A DNA stretch of 64,000 bases from JAGQRJ01 sp041402045. Lineage in GTDB: Bacteria; Planctomycetota; J058. A model generated the notes under the pieces. It had not been told where the DNA came from, searched no databases, and saw only the letters and a program-made list of their open reading frames with translations. The translations under genes were made by a program, and so were the position numbers. This document shows, in pieces, positions 26,110 through 34,869 of the stretch (position 1 is its first letter; the number at the start of each line of letters is the position of its first letter). The stretch spans positions 1-64,000 of the forward strand of contig JAWKSZ010000037.1 of the NCBI GenBank assembly GCA_041402045.1, given 5' to 3'.

Positions 26110-26625
26110 ATGCGTTCTGCCCGCCGCTACACCCTGCTCGAGCTCCTGGTCGTCATGGCCCTGCTCTCGATCCTCCTCGGCTTCGTGCTGCCGGGGGTGG
26201 TGGGGCAGCGCGCGGCCGGTCGCCTGGACCAGCAGGTCCAGACGACGCTGGCGCTGGCCCGCAAGGCGCGGGCGTGGGCCACGAGCGAGGGCCGCGCGGT
26301 GATCTTGCGCGTGGACGCCTCGTCCCTGCGGCTCGTGCACGCCCGTGATCCGCTGGCGGCGCCCGAGGGCGACGACCCCGAACTCGAGCCCGCCCGTGAG
26401 GGCGCGCCGACCTGGGAAGAGCCCTTCGTCGAAGGCGTAGAGCTGCTCGAGCTCGAGGTCGCTGGGGAGCTGCTCGAGCCCGACGACGAGCCGGTGCTGA
26501 TCGAGTTCTTCCCCAGCGGGAGCTCCACCGGCGGCGCGCTGACCTTCCTCGCGGACGCGCTCCAGAGCCGGATCGAGATCGACCCGGTGCTGGGGACGGC
26601 GCGGGTGGTCGAGGTGCTCGAGTGA
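26110..26625 (+). CDS. gspH: Minor pseudopilin GspH-like
   Basis: The 171-residue protein has a type IV prepilin-like N-terminus, SARR-YTLLELLVVMALLSIL, with Glu at +5, and a GspH-like beta domain containing LALARKARAWATSEGRAVIL. The residue expected to be Gly at -1 is Arg, and +1 is Tyr rather than Phe/Met. Prepilin peptidases normally need Gly (or Ala) at -1, so processing is doubtful. Position between gspG and gspI supports the name. Confidence 0.85.
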   Translation: MRSARRYTLLELLVVMALLSILLGFVLPGVVGQRAAGRLDQQVQTTLALARKARAWATSEGRAVILRVDASSLRLVHARDPLAAPEGDDPELEPAREGAPTWEEPFVEGVELLELEVAGELLEPDDEPVLIEFFPSGSSTGGALTFLADALQSRIEIDPVLGTARVVEVLE

Positions 26626-27005
26626 GGGCGCGCGGGTTGACCCTGATCGAGGTGCTCGTGGCCCTGGTGGTGTGCACCGCCGGACTGGTCGTGGTCTCCG
26701 GGGCGATCTCGCAGTGCCTGCTCGTGGACGGGCGCGCGGGGGAAATGGAGCAGGCCGCGGACCTGATGGAGGTGCTCCTCGCGCAGCTCGGCAGTGGCGA
26801 GCTCGAGCTCTCCAGTCAGAGCGGCGACTTCGCCGACCAGGGCTACGCCGAGGTGCGCTGGGCGCTGCAGGTGGACCCCGGTCAGCTCGAGGGGCTGGTC
26901 GAGACCACCTGCACCGTGAGCTGGACCACCCCCGCAGGGGACCGCAGCTTCGAGGTCCAGCGCAGCTTCTTCCTCGACCCGCTGGCCGGGGGGGCCCTGC
27001 GTTGA
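26622..27005 (+). CDS. gspI: Minor pseudopilin GspI-like
   Basis: The 127-residue prepilin shows MRARG-LTLIEVLVALVVC, with Gly at -1 and Glu at +5, then a short beta domain. GspI joins GspJ and GspK at the pseudopilus tip. The GTG start overlaps the gspH stop by 4 bases. Assigned as GspI from size and gene order. Confidence 0.88.
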   Translation: MRARGLTLIEVLVALVVCTAGLVVVSGAISQCLLVDGRAGEMEQAADLMEVLLAQLGSGELELSSQSGDFADQGYAEVRWALQVDPGQLEGLVETTCTVSWTTPAGDRSFEVQRSFFLDPLAGGALR

Positions 27006-27715
27006 CCCGCCGCGGCTTCACCCTCCTGGAGCTCCTGCTCGCGACCACGATCACCGCGGTGATCGGGCTGGCGGTGGCGCAGCTCGTGTTCGTGAGCCTG
27101 CGCGCGGACCGCACGGTCAGCGACCGCGGCGCGGCGCGGGCCCAGGTGCGGGCCCTGGCCGACCGGCTGCGCGCCGACTTCAGCGCGCTGGTGCCGCCGG
27201 GGGCGACCTACGCCTCGGGGCTGATCGGCGAGGAGGCGCCCCTGGCGGGGACGCTCATGAACCAGGGAGAGCTGGGCGACACCGACCCGGCGACCGTCGA
27301 CCTCGACGCGCGCGGGCGCTTGACCCTCGCGGTGTGGGAGGCGGCCCACGACTTCGGCACCGAGGTGCCCCTCGGCCAGGGGGCGCTGCTCTCGGTGATC
27401 TACTTCATAGACGACGACGCCGAGACCGAGGAGCAGGGGCTCGTGCGGCAGGTGACCCGGGTCCGGGACCCTGCGCCCCTGAGCGAGGCCCCGCCCCTCG
27501 AGGAGCTGGCGCCGGACGCGGTAGCGCTCCAGGCCGCCTACTTCGACGGCACGACCTGGACCGAGACCTACGACAGCGCGACCAGCGAGACGCTCCCGGC
27601 GGCCGTCGAGCTGCGGGTGTGGATCCGCACCCCCGAGGGCGTGCGGGAGCAAGTCCTGAGCTTCAGCCCGCCCTGCTCACGGGGCTCGAGCACGTTCCGC
27701 GAGGCGAGCGAATGA
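27002..27715 (+). CDS. gspJ: Minor pseudopilin GspJ-like
   Basis: The 237-residue prepilin begins LTRRG-FTLLELLLATTITAV. The only start that gives the full leader is TTG at 27002, whose bases overlap the gspI stop (TTGA). The body has the two-sheet GspJ pattern, including LSVIYFIDDDAETEEQGLVR. GspJ forms part of the tip complex with GspI and GspK. Confidence 0.88.
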   Translation: MTRRGFTLLELLLATTITAVIGLAVAQLVFVSLRADRTVSDRGAARAQVRALADRLRADFSALVPPGATYASGLIGEEAPLAGTLMNQGELGDTDPATVDLDARGRLTLAVWEAAHDFGTEVPLGQGALLSVIYFIDDDAETEEQGLVRQVTRVRDPAPLSEAPPLEELAPDAVALQAAYFDGTTWTETYDSATSETLPAAVELRVWIRTPEGVREQVLSFSPPCSRGSSTFREASE

Positions 27716-29028
27716 TCGTGCGGGACGAAGAACGCGGCGCGGTGCTGGTGCTGGTGCTGGTGCTGCTCGTGGCGCTGACCAGCCTGGCCCTCTCGCTGGG
27801 CCTGCGCACCCGGGTCGAGCTCGGCGCGACCCAGGCGCGGCTCGACGCGCTGCGGCTGCGGGCCATGACCGACTCGGCGATCGAGCTCGCTCTGGCGGAG
27901 GTGCGCCAGGACCAGCTCCAGGGCGACACCCTGGGCGACGCCTGGCGCGACGACCAGGCGCGCTTCGCGGGCTACGCCTTCGGCCCCGGTCGGGTGTGGC
28001 TCTTGTGCACCGAGCCCGACCCCGGGGACGGGCGCGAGCTGCGCTACGGCCTGCGCGACGAGAACGGCAAGCTCAACGTGAACGTGGCCACCCAGGAGCA
28101 GCTCGAGCTGCTGCCGGGGATGACGGCCGAGGCCGCCGCCGCGATCCTCGACTGGCGGGACGACGACGACGACCCCTTGGACGGCGGCGCGGAGAGCGAC
28201 TACTACCTCAGCCTGGAGGTCCCCTACCAGGCCAAGAACGGGTCGATCGAGTCGCTGGAGGAGCTCCTGCGCGTGCGCTGGATCGACGAGGCCGTGCTCT
28301 ACGGGGAGGACCGCAACCGCAACGGCCTGCTCGATCCGGGCGAGGACGACGGGGACCGGAGCTTCCCCCCCGACGACGCAGACGGCGTCCTGGACCGCGG
28401 GCTGATCGACTACCTCACGGTCTTCTCCCGGGAGCTGAACCGCACCCGAGACGAGCGCCCGCGGCTGCAGTGGTCCGAGGCGACCCCCGAGGACGTGGCT
28501 GAGCGCTTGGACGGGGCGAGCCCGGAGGTCCTGTTCGCGCTGAGCAGCATGGCGGGGCGCGGTCAGGTCCAGTCGCTGGGTCAGCTCCTGGTCGAGGGGG
28601 TCACCGCCGAGGACGCGATCCTGATCCTCGACGAGTTCACCTTCAGCGACCAGGAGATCCTCGTCGGGCGGATCAACGTGAACACCGCGCCGCGCGAGGT
28701 GCTGCTCGGGATCCCGGGCCTCGAGGAGGACGACGTCGAGGCGATCATGAGCGCTCGGCTGGACGTCTCCCAGGACCTGAGCTCGCCGGGGTGGCTGCTG
28801 AACGCGATCGACCTCAACAAGCTGCGGATCGTGGCGGACATCGTCACCGCCCGCAGCGAGCAGTTCACCGTGCACGCCCTGGCGCAGCTCGACGACCGCC
28901 CGGCGCGCTTCCAGCGCGTCGAGGCCTTGATCGACCGCACCTTCGGGCCAGCGCGGATCCTGCTCTGGCACGACTTGACCCCGCTCGGGTTCCCCCTCCC
29001 GGGGGAGCGAGGGGAGGAGCTCCCATGA
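27712..29028 (+). CDS. gspK: Minor pseudopilin GspK with an EF-hand-like insertion
   Basis: GspK caps the pseudopilus. The 438-residue product has an N-terminal membrane helix (GAVLVLVLVLLVALTSLALS), the GspK sequences GKLNVNVATQEQLELLPG and GRINVNTAPREVLLGIPG, which are helix-hairpin-helix-like, and between them an insertion containing DRNRNGLLDPGEDDGD, a DxNxNGxxD calcium-loop signature. Known GspK binds calcium, but this EF-hand-type loop is not the usual site. ATG start overlaps the gspJ stop (ATGA). Confidence 0.92.
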   Translation: MIVRDEERGAVLVLVLVLLVALTSLALSLGLRTRVELGATQARLDALRLRAMTDSAIELALAEVRQDQLQGDTLGDAWRDDQARFAGYAFGPGRVWLLCTEPDPGDGRELRYGLRDENGKLNVNVATQEQLELLPGMTAEAAAAILDWRDDDDDPLDGGAESDYYLSLEVPYQAKNGSIESLEELLRVRWIDEAVLYGEDRNRNGLLDPGEDDGDRSFPPDDADGVLDRGLIDYLTVFSRELNRTRDERPRLQWSEATPEDVAERLDGASPEVLFALSSMAGRGQVQSLGQLLVEGVTAEDAILILDEFTFSDQEILVGRINVNTAPREVLLGIPGLEEDDVEAIMSARLDVSQDLSSPGWLLNAIDLNKLRIVADIVTARSEQFTVHALAQLDDRPARFQRVEALIDRTFGPARILLWHDLTPLGFPLPGERGEELP

Positions 29029-30350
29029 GCCGCGCCTGCGGACTCGAGATCGCGCCCCACGCGCTGCGGCTCGTGGTGTGGAACAACGGCGACGGGCCGA
29101 AGGGCGGGAGCCTGCCCCTCGACCCGGGCCTCGCCCCCGAGGCCCGGCGGCAAGAGGCCCTGGCCGCGCTGCGCCAGCTCGCGGGCGAGCTCGGCGCCAA
29201 GGGGCCGGTGCACGTGCTCCTGGACCGCGGCGTGGTCCTCGAGCGCCACGTGCACGTGCCTCCGGCTCCCGCCGCGGAGCTGCCCGCGCTCGCGCGCTTC
29301 CAGGCGCAGCGCGCCTTCTCCCTGCCGGCCGAGCAGTTGGCCGTGGTGTGGACGGTCGGCGTCGAGGAGCCCGAGGGGCTGCCTCTGCGCTTGACCGCTG
29401 TGCGCCACGTCGACCTCGAGCCCCTGCTGGAGCTGGTCAAGAGCGCCGGGCTCAAGCCCGGGCGCGGCGTGCTCCCCGGCGAGGCGCTGGCGCACGCGGC
29501 GCGCGGCGCGGGGGCCGGCGGACCCGCCGTGGTCCTGCGGTTGGACCGACTCGGCGCTGACCTGGCGGCCCTCGACGCCCAGGGCCACCTGAGCGCGGCG
29601 CGCGGGGTCCGGCTCAAGCCCGAGCTCAGCGCGACCGCGCTGGTGGGCACGATCCGCCGCGCCCTGGGCGCGCTCTCCGCGAGCGGTGAGCGGCTGCTGG
29701 TGCTCGGCGCCGACGCGGCCACCCTCCCTGCGCTGCAGGGGCTGGGCGAGACCGAGGGCCTGACGCAGGTGGACGCCGAGCTGGCGTTGGCCACCTCCGC
29801 TGCGGACCCGCGCTTCCACCACCGGCCGGAGCTGGACCTGCGCGGCAAGGTCGAGCAGCGCGCGGCCCGCGAGCAGAAGATGCGCGCAGGCGGGATCGTG
29901 GCGATCGTGGGCCTGGCCCTGCTCCTGGTGGGGGTCCTGGTCCAGCGCCAGTTCGCGGCCCGCGACGGCGAGATCGCCGCGCTGCGCGAGGAGCGCGAGT
30001 CCCTGGCCCCCGCGGTCGAGCGCGCCAAGACCCTCGCCGCGGAGATCCGCGTGGCCAAGGCCTGGTCCGAGCGCCGGGGGCGCGAGCTCGAGGTGCTCCT
30101 GCTCCTCGCTGAGGCGCTCCCCAAGGACACCGCCTACCTGACCCGCGTGCGCTGGCAGGACGAGGGCGAGCTGCTGCTGACGGGCATGGCCAAGGACTGG
30201 GCCACCGTCGCGGCCTTCGTCGATCAGCTCGAGCGCCACCCGCGGGTGCTCGGTGTGACCCTGGAGGGGATCCGTCCCCCGCGCGAGAAGGAGCTCCAAG
30301 GCGTGACGTTCTCTGCCCGCGCCACCCTGAACCCGGGGGGGTCGTCGTGA
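29025..30350 (+). CDS. gspL: GspL-like protein (PilM-PilN fusion type)
   Basis: GspL links the GspE ATPase to the inner-membrane platform. The 441-residue product has a cytoplasmic actin-like region (residues 1-280, PilM-like, with RFQAQRAFSLPAEQLAVVW), one transmembrane helix (AGGIVAIVGLALLLVGVLV, about 285-305), then a coiled coil and a ferredoxin-like periplasmic domain with LPKDTAYLTRVRWQDEGELL, which is PilN-like. ATG start overlaps the gspK stop. Confidence 0.9.
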   Translation: MSRACGLEIAPHALRLVVWNNGDGPKGGSLPLDPGLAPEARRQEALAALRQLAGELGAKGPVHVLLDRGVVLERHVHVPPAPAAELPALARFQAQRAFSLPAEQLAVVWTVGVEEPEGLPLRLTAVRHVDLEPLLELVKSAGLKPGRGVLPGEALAHAARGAGAGGPAVVLRLDRLGADLAALDAQGHLSAARGVRLKPELSATALVGTIRRALGALSASGERLLVLGADAATLPALQGLGETEGLTQVDAELALATSAADPRFHHRPELDLRGKVEQRAAREQKMRAGGIVAIVGLALLLVGVLVQRQFAARDGEIAALREERESLAPAVERAKTLAAEIRVAKAWSERRGRELEVLLLLAEALPKDTAYLTRVRWQDEGELLLTGMAKDWATVAAFVDQLERHPRVLGVTLEGIRPPREKELQGVTFSARATLNPGGSS

Positions 30351-30898
30351 GCCCCCGCGAACGTCAACTGGGCCTGATCACCGGGGCGGTCGTGGCGCTG
30401 GCCCTGGTCGGCAACTACGTGGCCGCGCCGGTGTGGCAGGCCTGGCGCGAGCAGGGCGAGACCCTGCGGGACCTGGAGGCCACCCTCGAGGGCGAGCGCG
30501 GCATGCGCGAGCGCCTGCGGGCGTTGGCCAAGGAGCGCGAGGTGTGGGCGGCCCAGCTCACGCCGCCCCCGGGCGGCCTGGTGCAGGAGCTGGTGAGCGT
30601 GCTCCCCGAGGAGTCCAAAGCCGCCGGGTTCTCCCCGGAGTCCGTGGACTTCGTAGGCAGCTCGCCCCTGGGCAACGACCCTGACTCCCCCTACCTCGAG
30701 CTGCGCTTCCAGATCGACGCCAAGGTGACCCTGGCTCAGCTCCAGACCTTTCTGCAGCGCCTGACCCGGATCGAGCGTCAGCTGCGGGTGGATCGCCTGG
30801 CGGTGATCCCGCCCACGGGCAAGGACGCCGGCAAGCCGGCCCTCGAGGTGCAGCTCAGCCTGGTCGCGCTGACCACCAACGAGAGGCGGGGCTCGTGA
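30347..30898 (+). CDS. gspM: GspM/PilO-like assembly protein
   Basis: The 183-residue protein has an N-terminal transmembrane helix (LITGAVVALALVGNYVAA), a periplasmic coiled coil (about 30-70) and a ferredoxin-like domain ending LEVQLSLVALT, the layout of GspM and PilO. GTG start overlaps the gspL stop. It is expected to heterodimerise with the periplasmic part of GspL. Confidence 0.85.
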   Translation: MSPRERQLGLITGAVVALALVGNYVAAPVWQAWREQGETLRDLEATLEGERGMRERLRALAKEREVWAAQLTPPPGGLVQELVSVLPEESKAAGFSPESVDFVGSSPLGNDPDSPYLELRFQIDAKVTLAQLQTFLQRLTRIERQLRVDRLAVIPPTGKDAGKPALEVQLSLVALTTNERRGS

Positions 30899-31614
30899 TG
30901 GATCAACGCACCGCGGTCCTGGGCCTCGTCGCAGCCGGCATGGTCGGGATCCTCGCCCTGCGCATGCTGGGGGGCGACGGGGACTCGGGCAAGGCGCCGA
31001 GCGACGGTCCCGGCGCCGCGAGCGTGGCCGACGTCGGCACGCCGCTCCCCGTCGGCGCGCCGCCCGAGCTGGACCTCGAGCAGCTCGAGGCGCGCTACGC
31101 GACCATCGGCGCGGCGAACCCCTTCGCCCCCCGCGACTTCCGCCCCAAGCGCGAGCCGACCCGGCGGCCGGGGCCCTCGGTCCGACCCTCACGGACGGTC
31201 GAGGTCGCGGCGCCGCCGCCGGATCGCACCGAGCTGCGCTTGACCGGGTTCACCGGTGAAGGCGCCGGCCGCGTGGCCGTGTTCGAGGTCCGCGCCGAGC
31301 GCAAGATGATCAGCCTCGCGAGCGGGTGGGAGCTCGAGGACGTGTCGATCGCCGCGATCCACACCCTCACGGTCCAGGCCACGGCGGAGGGGAAGGAGCG
31401 CACCCTCGAGCTGGGGGACGCGCTCACGGTGCCCAAGGCCGTCAGCGGTCAGCTGGTGGACGTGACCCGGGTCAGCAAGCCCCTGTCTTCGATCCCGGTG
31501 AGCCAAGGCGGGACCGGCCCCGAGCCGATCTCCGAAGAGAAACGCAATTCGATCCTCGAGCGACTCCGCGCCCGGCGCGAAGCCTCGCTCAAAGCCCCTA
31601 CGAGTGGAGACTAG
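30898..31614 (+). CDS. GspC/PilP-like periplasmic linker protein
   Basis: The product of about 238 residues has an N-terminal membrane helix (AVLGLVAAGMVGILALRML), a Pro-rich linker containing ANPFAP, and a small beta domain (LRLTGFTGEGAGRVAVFEV) like the HR domain of GspC or PilP that touches the secretin. It ends in a charged helix. ATG at 30898 overlaps the gspM stop (TGATG); an in-frame GTG sits 3 bases earlier. The name is inferred from layout and position just before gspD. Confidence 0.7.
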   Translation: MDQRTAVLGLVAAGMVGILALRMLGGDGDSGKAPSDGPGAASVADVGTPLPVGAPPELDLEQLEARYATIGAANPFAPRDFRPKREPTRRPGPSVRPSRTVEVAAPPPDRTELRLTGFTGEGAGRVAVFEVRAERKMISLASGWELEDVSIAAIHTLTVQATAEGKERTLELGDALTVPKAVSGQLVDVTRVSKPLSSIPVSQGGTGPEPISEEKRNSILERLRARREASLKAPTSGD

Positions 31615-31616
31615 AC

Positions 31617-34424
31617 GTGCGTAGTACCGCGTTGCTCCTCATGACCCCCCTCGCCCTCTGCGCCGTCGCGCCCCTCGTGGCCCAGGAGCAGGAGGCCGAG
31701 CCCCAGCTGGTGTTCACCTTTCGGCGGGCCTCGATCCAGACCTTCCTCGGGTTCCTCTCCCGAGAGGCCGGACTGAGCTTCGTGGAGGAGGCTGCCGTCC
31801 AGGGCGACATCACCGTGACCGCGGACAAGCCGCTCTCGGTGGAGGAAGCGCTGGAGGTCCTCCGCGCCTGGCTCCTGCCCAAGGAGCGCACGATCATGCG
31901 CACCGGCAAGGTCGTGCGGATCTTGACCCTCGACGAGGCCAAGCGGCGCGGGCTCCCCGTGCGCGTCGGCTCGGATCCCGAGGTGATCGCCGACAGCGAC
32001 GAGCTCGTGGTCCAGGTCATGCCGCTGCGCTACGTGCAGGCGACCGACGTCAAGCGTGAGCTCGAGGGCCTGCTCTCGGACAAGGGCACCCTCATGATCG
32101 AGGGGACCTCGAACTCGCTGGTAGTCTCCGACACGTCCTCGGCGATCCGCCGCTTCGCCCAGGTCCTGGCGGCCCTGGACAAGGCGGTGACCGCGGAGCT
32201 GCACGTCAAGGTGTATCGCCTGCAGAACGCCCAGGCAGACGAGGTCGCCCAGGTCGTGCGCGACCTGTTCGAAGGCGGCAGCGCCATCGGCGGCGGCAAC
32301 CAGAACCAGTCCAGCGGCCGCGGCGGGCGCGGCGGCCGGGGTGGCCGCGGGGGCGGCGGCGGGAACAACATGCGCGACATGGCGCGCATGTTCTTCAACG
32401 GCGGCGGCCCTGGCGGCGGCGGCGGGAGCGGCGGCTCGGGCGTGGCCCCGGTGAACGTGAGCGAGGACGCGCGCACGAACTCGGTGGTCGTCACGGCCCA
32501 GAGCGACCAGCTGCGGCTGATCGACAACCTGGTCGCGGAGCTGGACAAGGAGCCGGACCCGGTGGTCACCGAGATCCGCACGTTCCCCCTCGAGAACGCC
32601 AACGCCGCCGATCTGGCCGCGACCCTCGACACCCTGTTCGAGGAGCAGGAGCAGACCGGTCAGAGCCAGGACCAGGGCGGCGGCCCGCGCTGGATGCGGC
32701 GCATGATGCAGAGTCAGGACTCGGGGAACGAGACCAACAGCCGCTACCAGGCCAAGCCCAAGTTCACGACCGACGAGCGCACGAACACGTTGATCGCGTC
32801 GGCCGAGCCCAAGGACCTGGCCCTGGTCGAGTCGTTGGTCAAGCAGCTCGACGCCGATCCGTCGGAGGTGTCGGGGGTGCTGGTGATTCCGCTCCAGCAC
32901 GCCACCGCCGAGACCGTGGCCGACGTGCTGACCGGCGTGCTCGCCGAGCAGAACGCGGCCGCGGGCGCGGCCGCCAACGCCCGGGGCGGCGGCAACGCCC
33001 GCACGGCTCGCGGGGGTCGGAACAACCAGGCCGCGGCGGTGGCCGGGGCTGCGGCGGGGAGCCCCGCAGGCAGCGACCTCGTGGGCGAGGTCACGGTGGT
33101 CGCCGACCAGGAGAGCAACTCGCTCGTGATCACCAGCTCGCCCAAGAACTTCGCGCGGCTGCGGGGGATCGTAGCGCAGCTCGACGCTGCCCGGCGCGAG
33201 GTGTTCATCGAGTGCCTGATCGCCGAGGTGCAGCTCAACGATCGCGGCGAGCTAGGCATTCAGTGGAACAAGGCGTTCACGAACTCGATCGAGAACGCCG
33301 AAGAGGGCACCCAGACGGTGGGGACGGACTTCGGGCTCGACGCGCTGGCCGACGGCCTGCGCTACACCACGACCAGCAACGACTTCACGGGCCTGCTGCG
33401 TGCGCTCCAGACCGAGGGCCGGCTGAACATCCTCAGCTCGCCCAAGATCCTGGTGCTCGACAACGCCGCCGCGGAGATCTCGGTGGGCCAGGAGGTGCCT
33501 TTCGTCACCAACAGTCGGATCACCCAAAACGGCGATACCGTGAACACGATCCAATATCGCGACGTGGGCGTGATCCTGCAGGTCACGCCCCAGATCAACG
33601 TCGACGGCCTGGTGCGCCTGCTCGTGCACCCCGAGGTCTCGTCGATCGCGCCGGAGTCGCAGTCGGTGACCATCACCGACGGCGTGCGCTCGCCCACCTT
33701 CAACAAGAACTTCGCGGACACCACCATCGTGATCAACGACGGCGAGACCGCGGTGATCGGCGGTCTGATCCGGGACAGCGACTCCGAGACTCAGTTCTCG
33801 ATTCCCTTCCTCGGCCAGATCCCCATCTTGGGCAAGCTCTTCGGTTCCACGATCCAGGAGACGACCAAGCAGGAGATCGTGGTCTTCCTGACCCCCCACG
33901 TGGTCGAGCACCCGGGCGCCCTCCGCGCCACCTCGCGTCGCGCCATCAGCGACTTCGCCCTCGTGCCCACGGAGATCCTGGATCGCCGCATGGAGCGCTG
34001 GGTCACGGGCCTCGACGAGGACACCCACGCCTACTTCTACAACCGGGGCACGGTGCTCCTCGAGAGCGGCCGCACCGACGCCGCGATCTGGGAGCTCGAG
34101 CAGGCCCGCGACCTCCTCCCCGACCACGTCGACACCCGCCTGAACCTGGCTTTGGCCCTGGGCACTGCGGGTAAGGTGCAGGAGGCCATGGACGAGCTGA
34201 AGGCGGCCCGCGGCCTGGACCCCGCCGACGCCGAGTTGACCTACATGCTGGGCGCCATGGCCTGGCGCGGCGAGGACTACCCCCAGGCGCTGCGCATGTT
34301 CGCCAAGACCCTGGACCTCGACCCCAAGCACGAGGACGCGGCGGCCTGGCTGCCCAAGGCTGCCAACAAGGTTCAGCAGCTCGAGAAGGAGCTGCTGGAG
34401 ACCCACCGCGAGGAGAATCGCTGA
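31617..34424 (+). CDS. gspD: Type II secretin GspD with C-terminal TPR extension
   Basis: GspD forms the outer-membrane gate. The 935-residue precursor (GTG start) has a signal peptide, an N0 domain, N1-N3 domains (each with the SLVVSD / SVVVTA / TLIASA type strand), and a secretin domain containing LNILSSPKILVLDNAAAEISVGQEVPF and GETAVIGGLIRD, ending KQEIVVFLTPHVV. Gly/Arg-rich and Ala/Gly-rich insertions interrupt the N-domains. After the secretin domain come about 130 residues with TPR-like repeats (AYFYNRGTVLLESGRTDAAI, TYMLGAMAWRGEDYPQALRM). Ordinary GspD ends near the secretin domain, so the TPR tail is unusual. Confidence 0.94.
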   Translation: MRSTALLLMTPLALCAVAPLVAQEQEAEPQLVFTFRRASIQTFLGFLSREAGLSFVEEAAVQGDITVTADKPLSVEEALEVLRAWLLPKERTIMRTGKVVRILTLDEAKRRGLPVRVGSDPEVIADSDELVVQVMPLRYVQATDVKRELEGLLSDKGTLMIEGTSNSLVVSDTSSAIRRFAQVLAALDKAVTAELHVKVYRLQNAQADEVAQVVRDLFEGGSAIGGGNQNQSSGRGGRGGRGGRGGGGGNNMRDMARMFFNGGGPGGGGGSGGSGVAPVNVSEDARTNSVVVTAQSDQLRLIDNLVAELDKEPDPVVTEIRTFPLENANAADLAATLDTLFEEQEQTGQSQDQGGGPRWMRRMMQSQDSGNETNSRYQAKPKFTTDERTNTLIASAEPKDLALVESLVKQLDADPSEVSGVLVIPLQHATAETVADVLTGVLAEQNAAAGAAANARGGGNARTARGGRNNQAAAVAGAAAGSPAGSDLVGEVTVVADQESNSLVITSSPKNFARLRGIVAQLDAARREVFIECLIAEVQLNDRGELGIQWNKAFTNSIENAEEGTQTVGTDFGLDALADGLRYTTTSNDFTGLLRALQTEGRLNILSSPKILVLDNAAAEISVGQEVPFVTNSRITQNGDTVNTIQYRDVGVILQVTPQINVDGLVRLLVHPEVSSIAPESQSVTITDGVRSPTFNKNFADTTIVINDGETAVIGGLIRDSDSETQFSIPFLGQIPILGKLFGSTIQETTKQEIVVFLTPHVVEHPGALRATSRRAISDFALVPTEILDRRMERWVTGLDEDTHAYFYNRGTVLLESGRTDAAIWELEQARDLLPDHVDTRLNLALALGTAGKVQEAMDELKAARGLDPADAELTYMLGAMAWRGEDYPQALRMFAKTLDLDPKHEDAAAWLPKAANKVQQLEKELLETHREENR

Positions 34425-34642
34425 TGCCCCGCCTGATCGCCGCGCTCCTGTGCGCCTCGCTCCTCCTCGGCTGCTCGTCCGACCCCGAGCCCGCCCCGGA
34501 GCCCGCGCCTGAGCGCACCACCAAGCAGGAGGCCCCTCCCACCGACTCGCCTCCCCTGAGCAAGCCCCGGCCGAAGCTGATTCCCGGGGACGTGGTGGAC
34601 GACGAGGATCGTCGCAATCGCAGCCGAGAGGACGAGGACTAG
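34424..34642 (+). CDS. Small lipoprotein at the end of the secretion operon
   Basis: This 72-residue protein has a clear lipobox (LCASLLLGC-SS) followed by a disordered Pro/Glu/Arg-rich tail. The ATG overlaps the gspD stop (TGATG), so it is translated with gspD. By position it could act as a pilotin-like partner, but it has no folded domain, so I leave the function open. Confidence 0.8.
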   Translation: MPRLIAALLCASLLLGCSSDPEPAPEPAPERTTKQEAPPTDSPPLSKPRPKLIPGDVVDDEDRRNRSREDED

Positions 34643-34651
34643 CTCGAACTA

Positions 34652-34666
34652 GCGTAGGGGCTACGC
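34652..34666 (+). terminator. Short hairpin after the secretion operon
   Basis: GCGTAG-GGG-CTACGC lies 10 bases after the lipoprotein stop. The stem is only 6 bp and no T-run follows. Confidence 0.4.
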
Positions 34667-34869
34667 ACTGGGAGTAGGGTTCGAAACGACCCGTTCGCGC
34701 CGCGCCGAAAAACCCGCCGTGCCCGCCGCTCGCCGACTCCGCCGACCTCGCCCGTTCGGCCTGCGATTTGCCCCTCCGGCCAGGACCCGGCCGAACCTCC
34801 GGCCACGCAGAGCTTTGCGGAGTGTGGGCGGAAGCCGCACGAAAACGTGCGTATGCAGAGGCCCACCTC

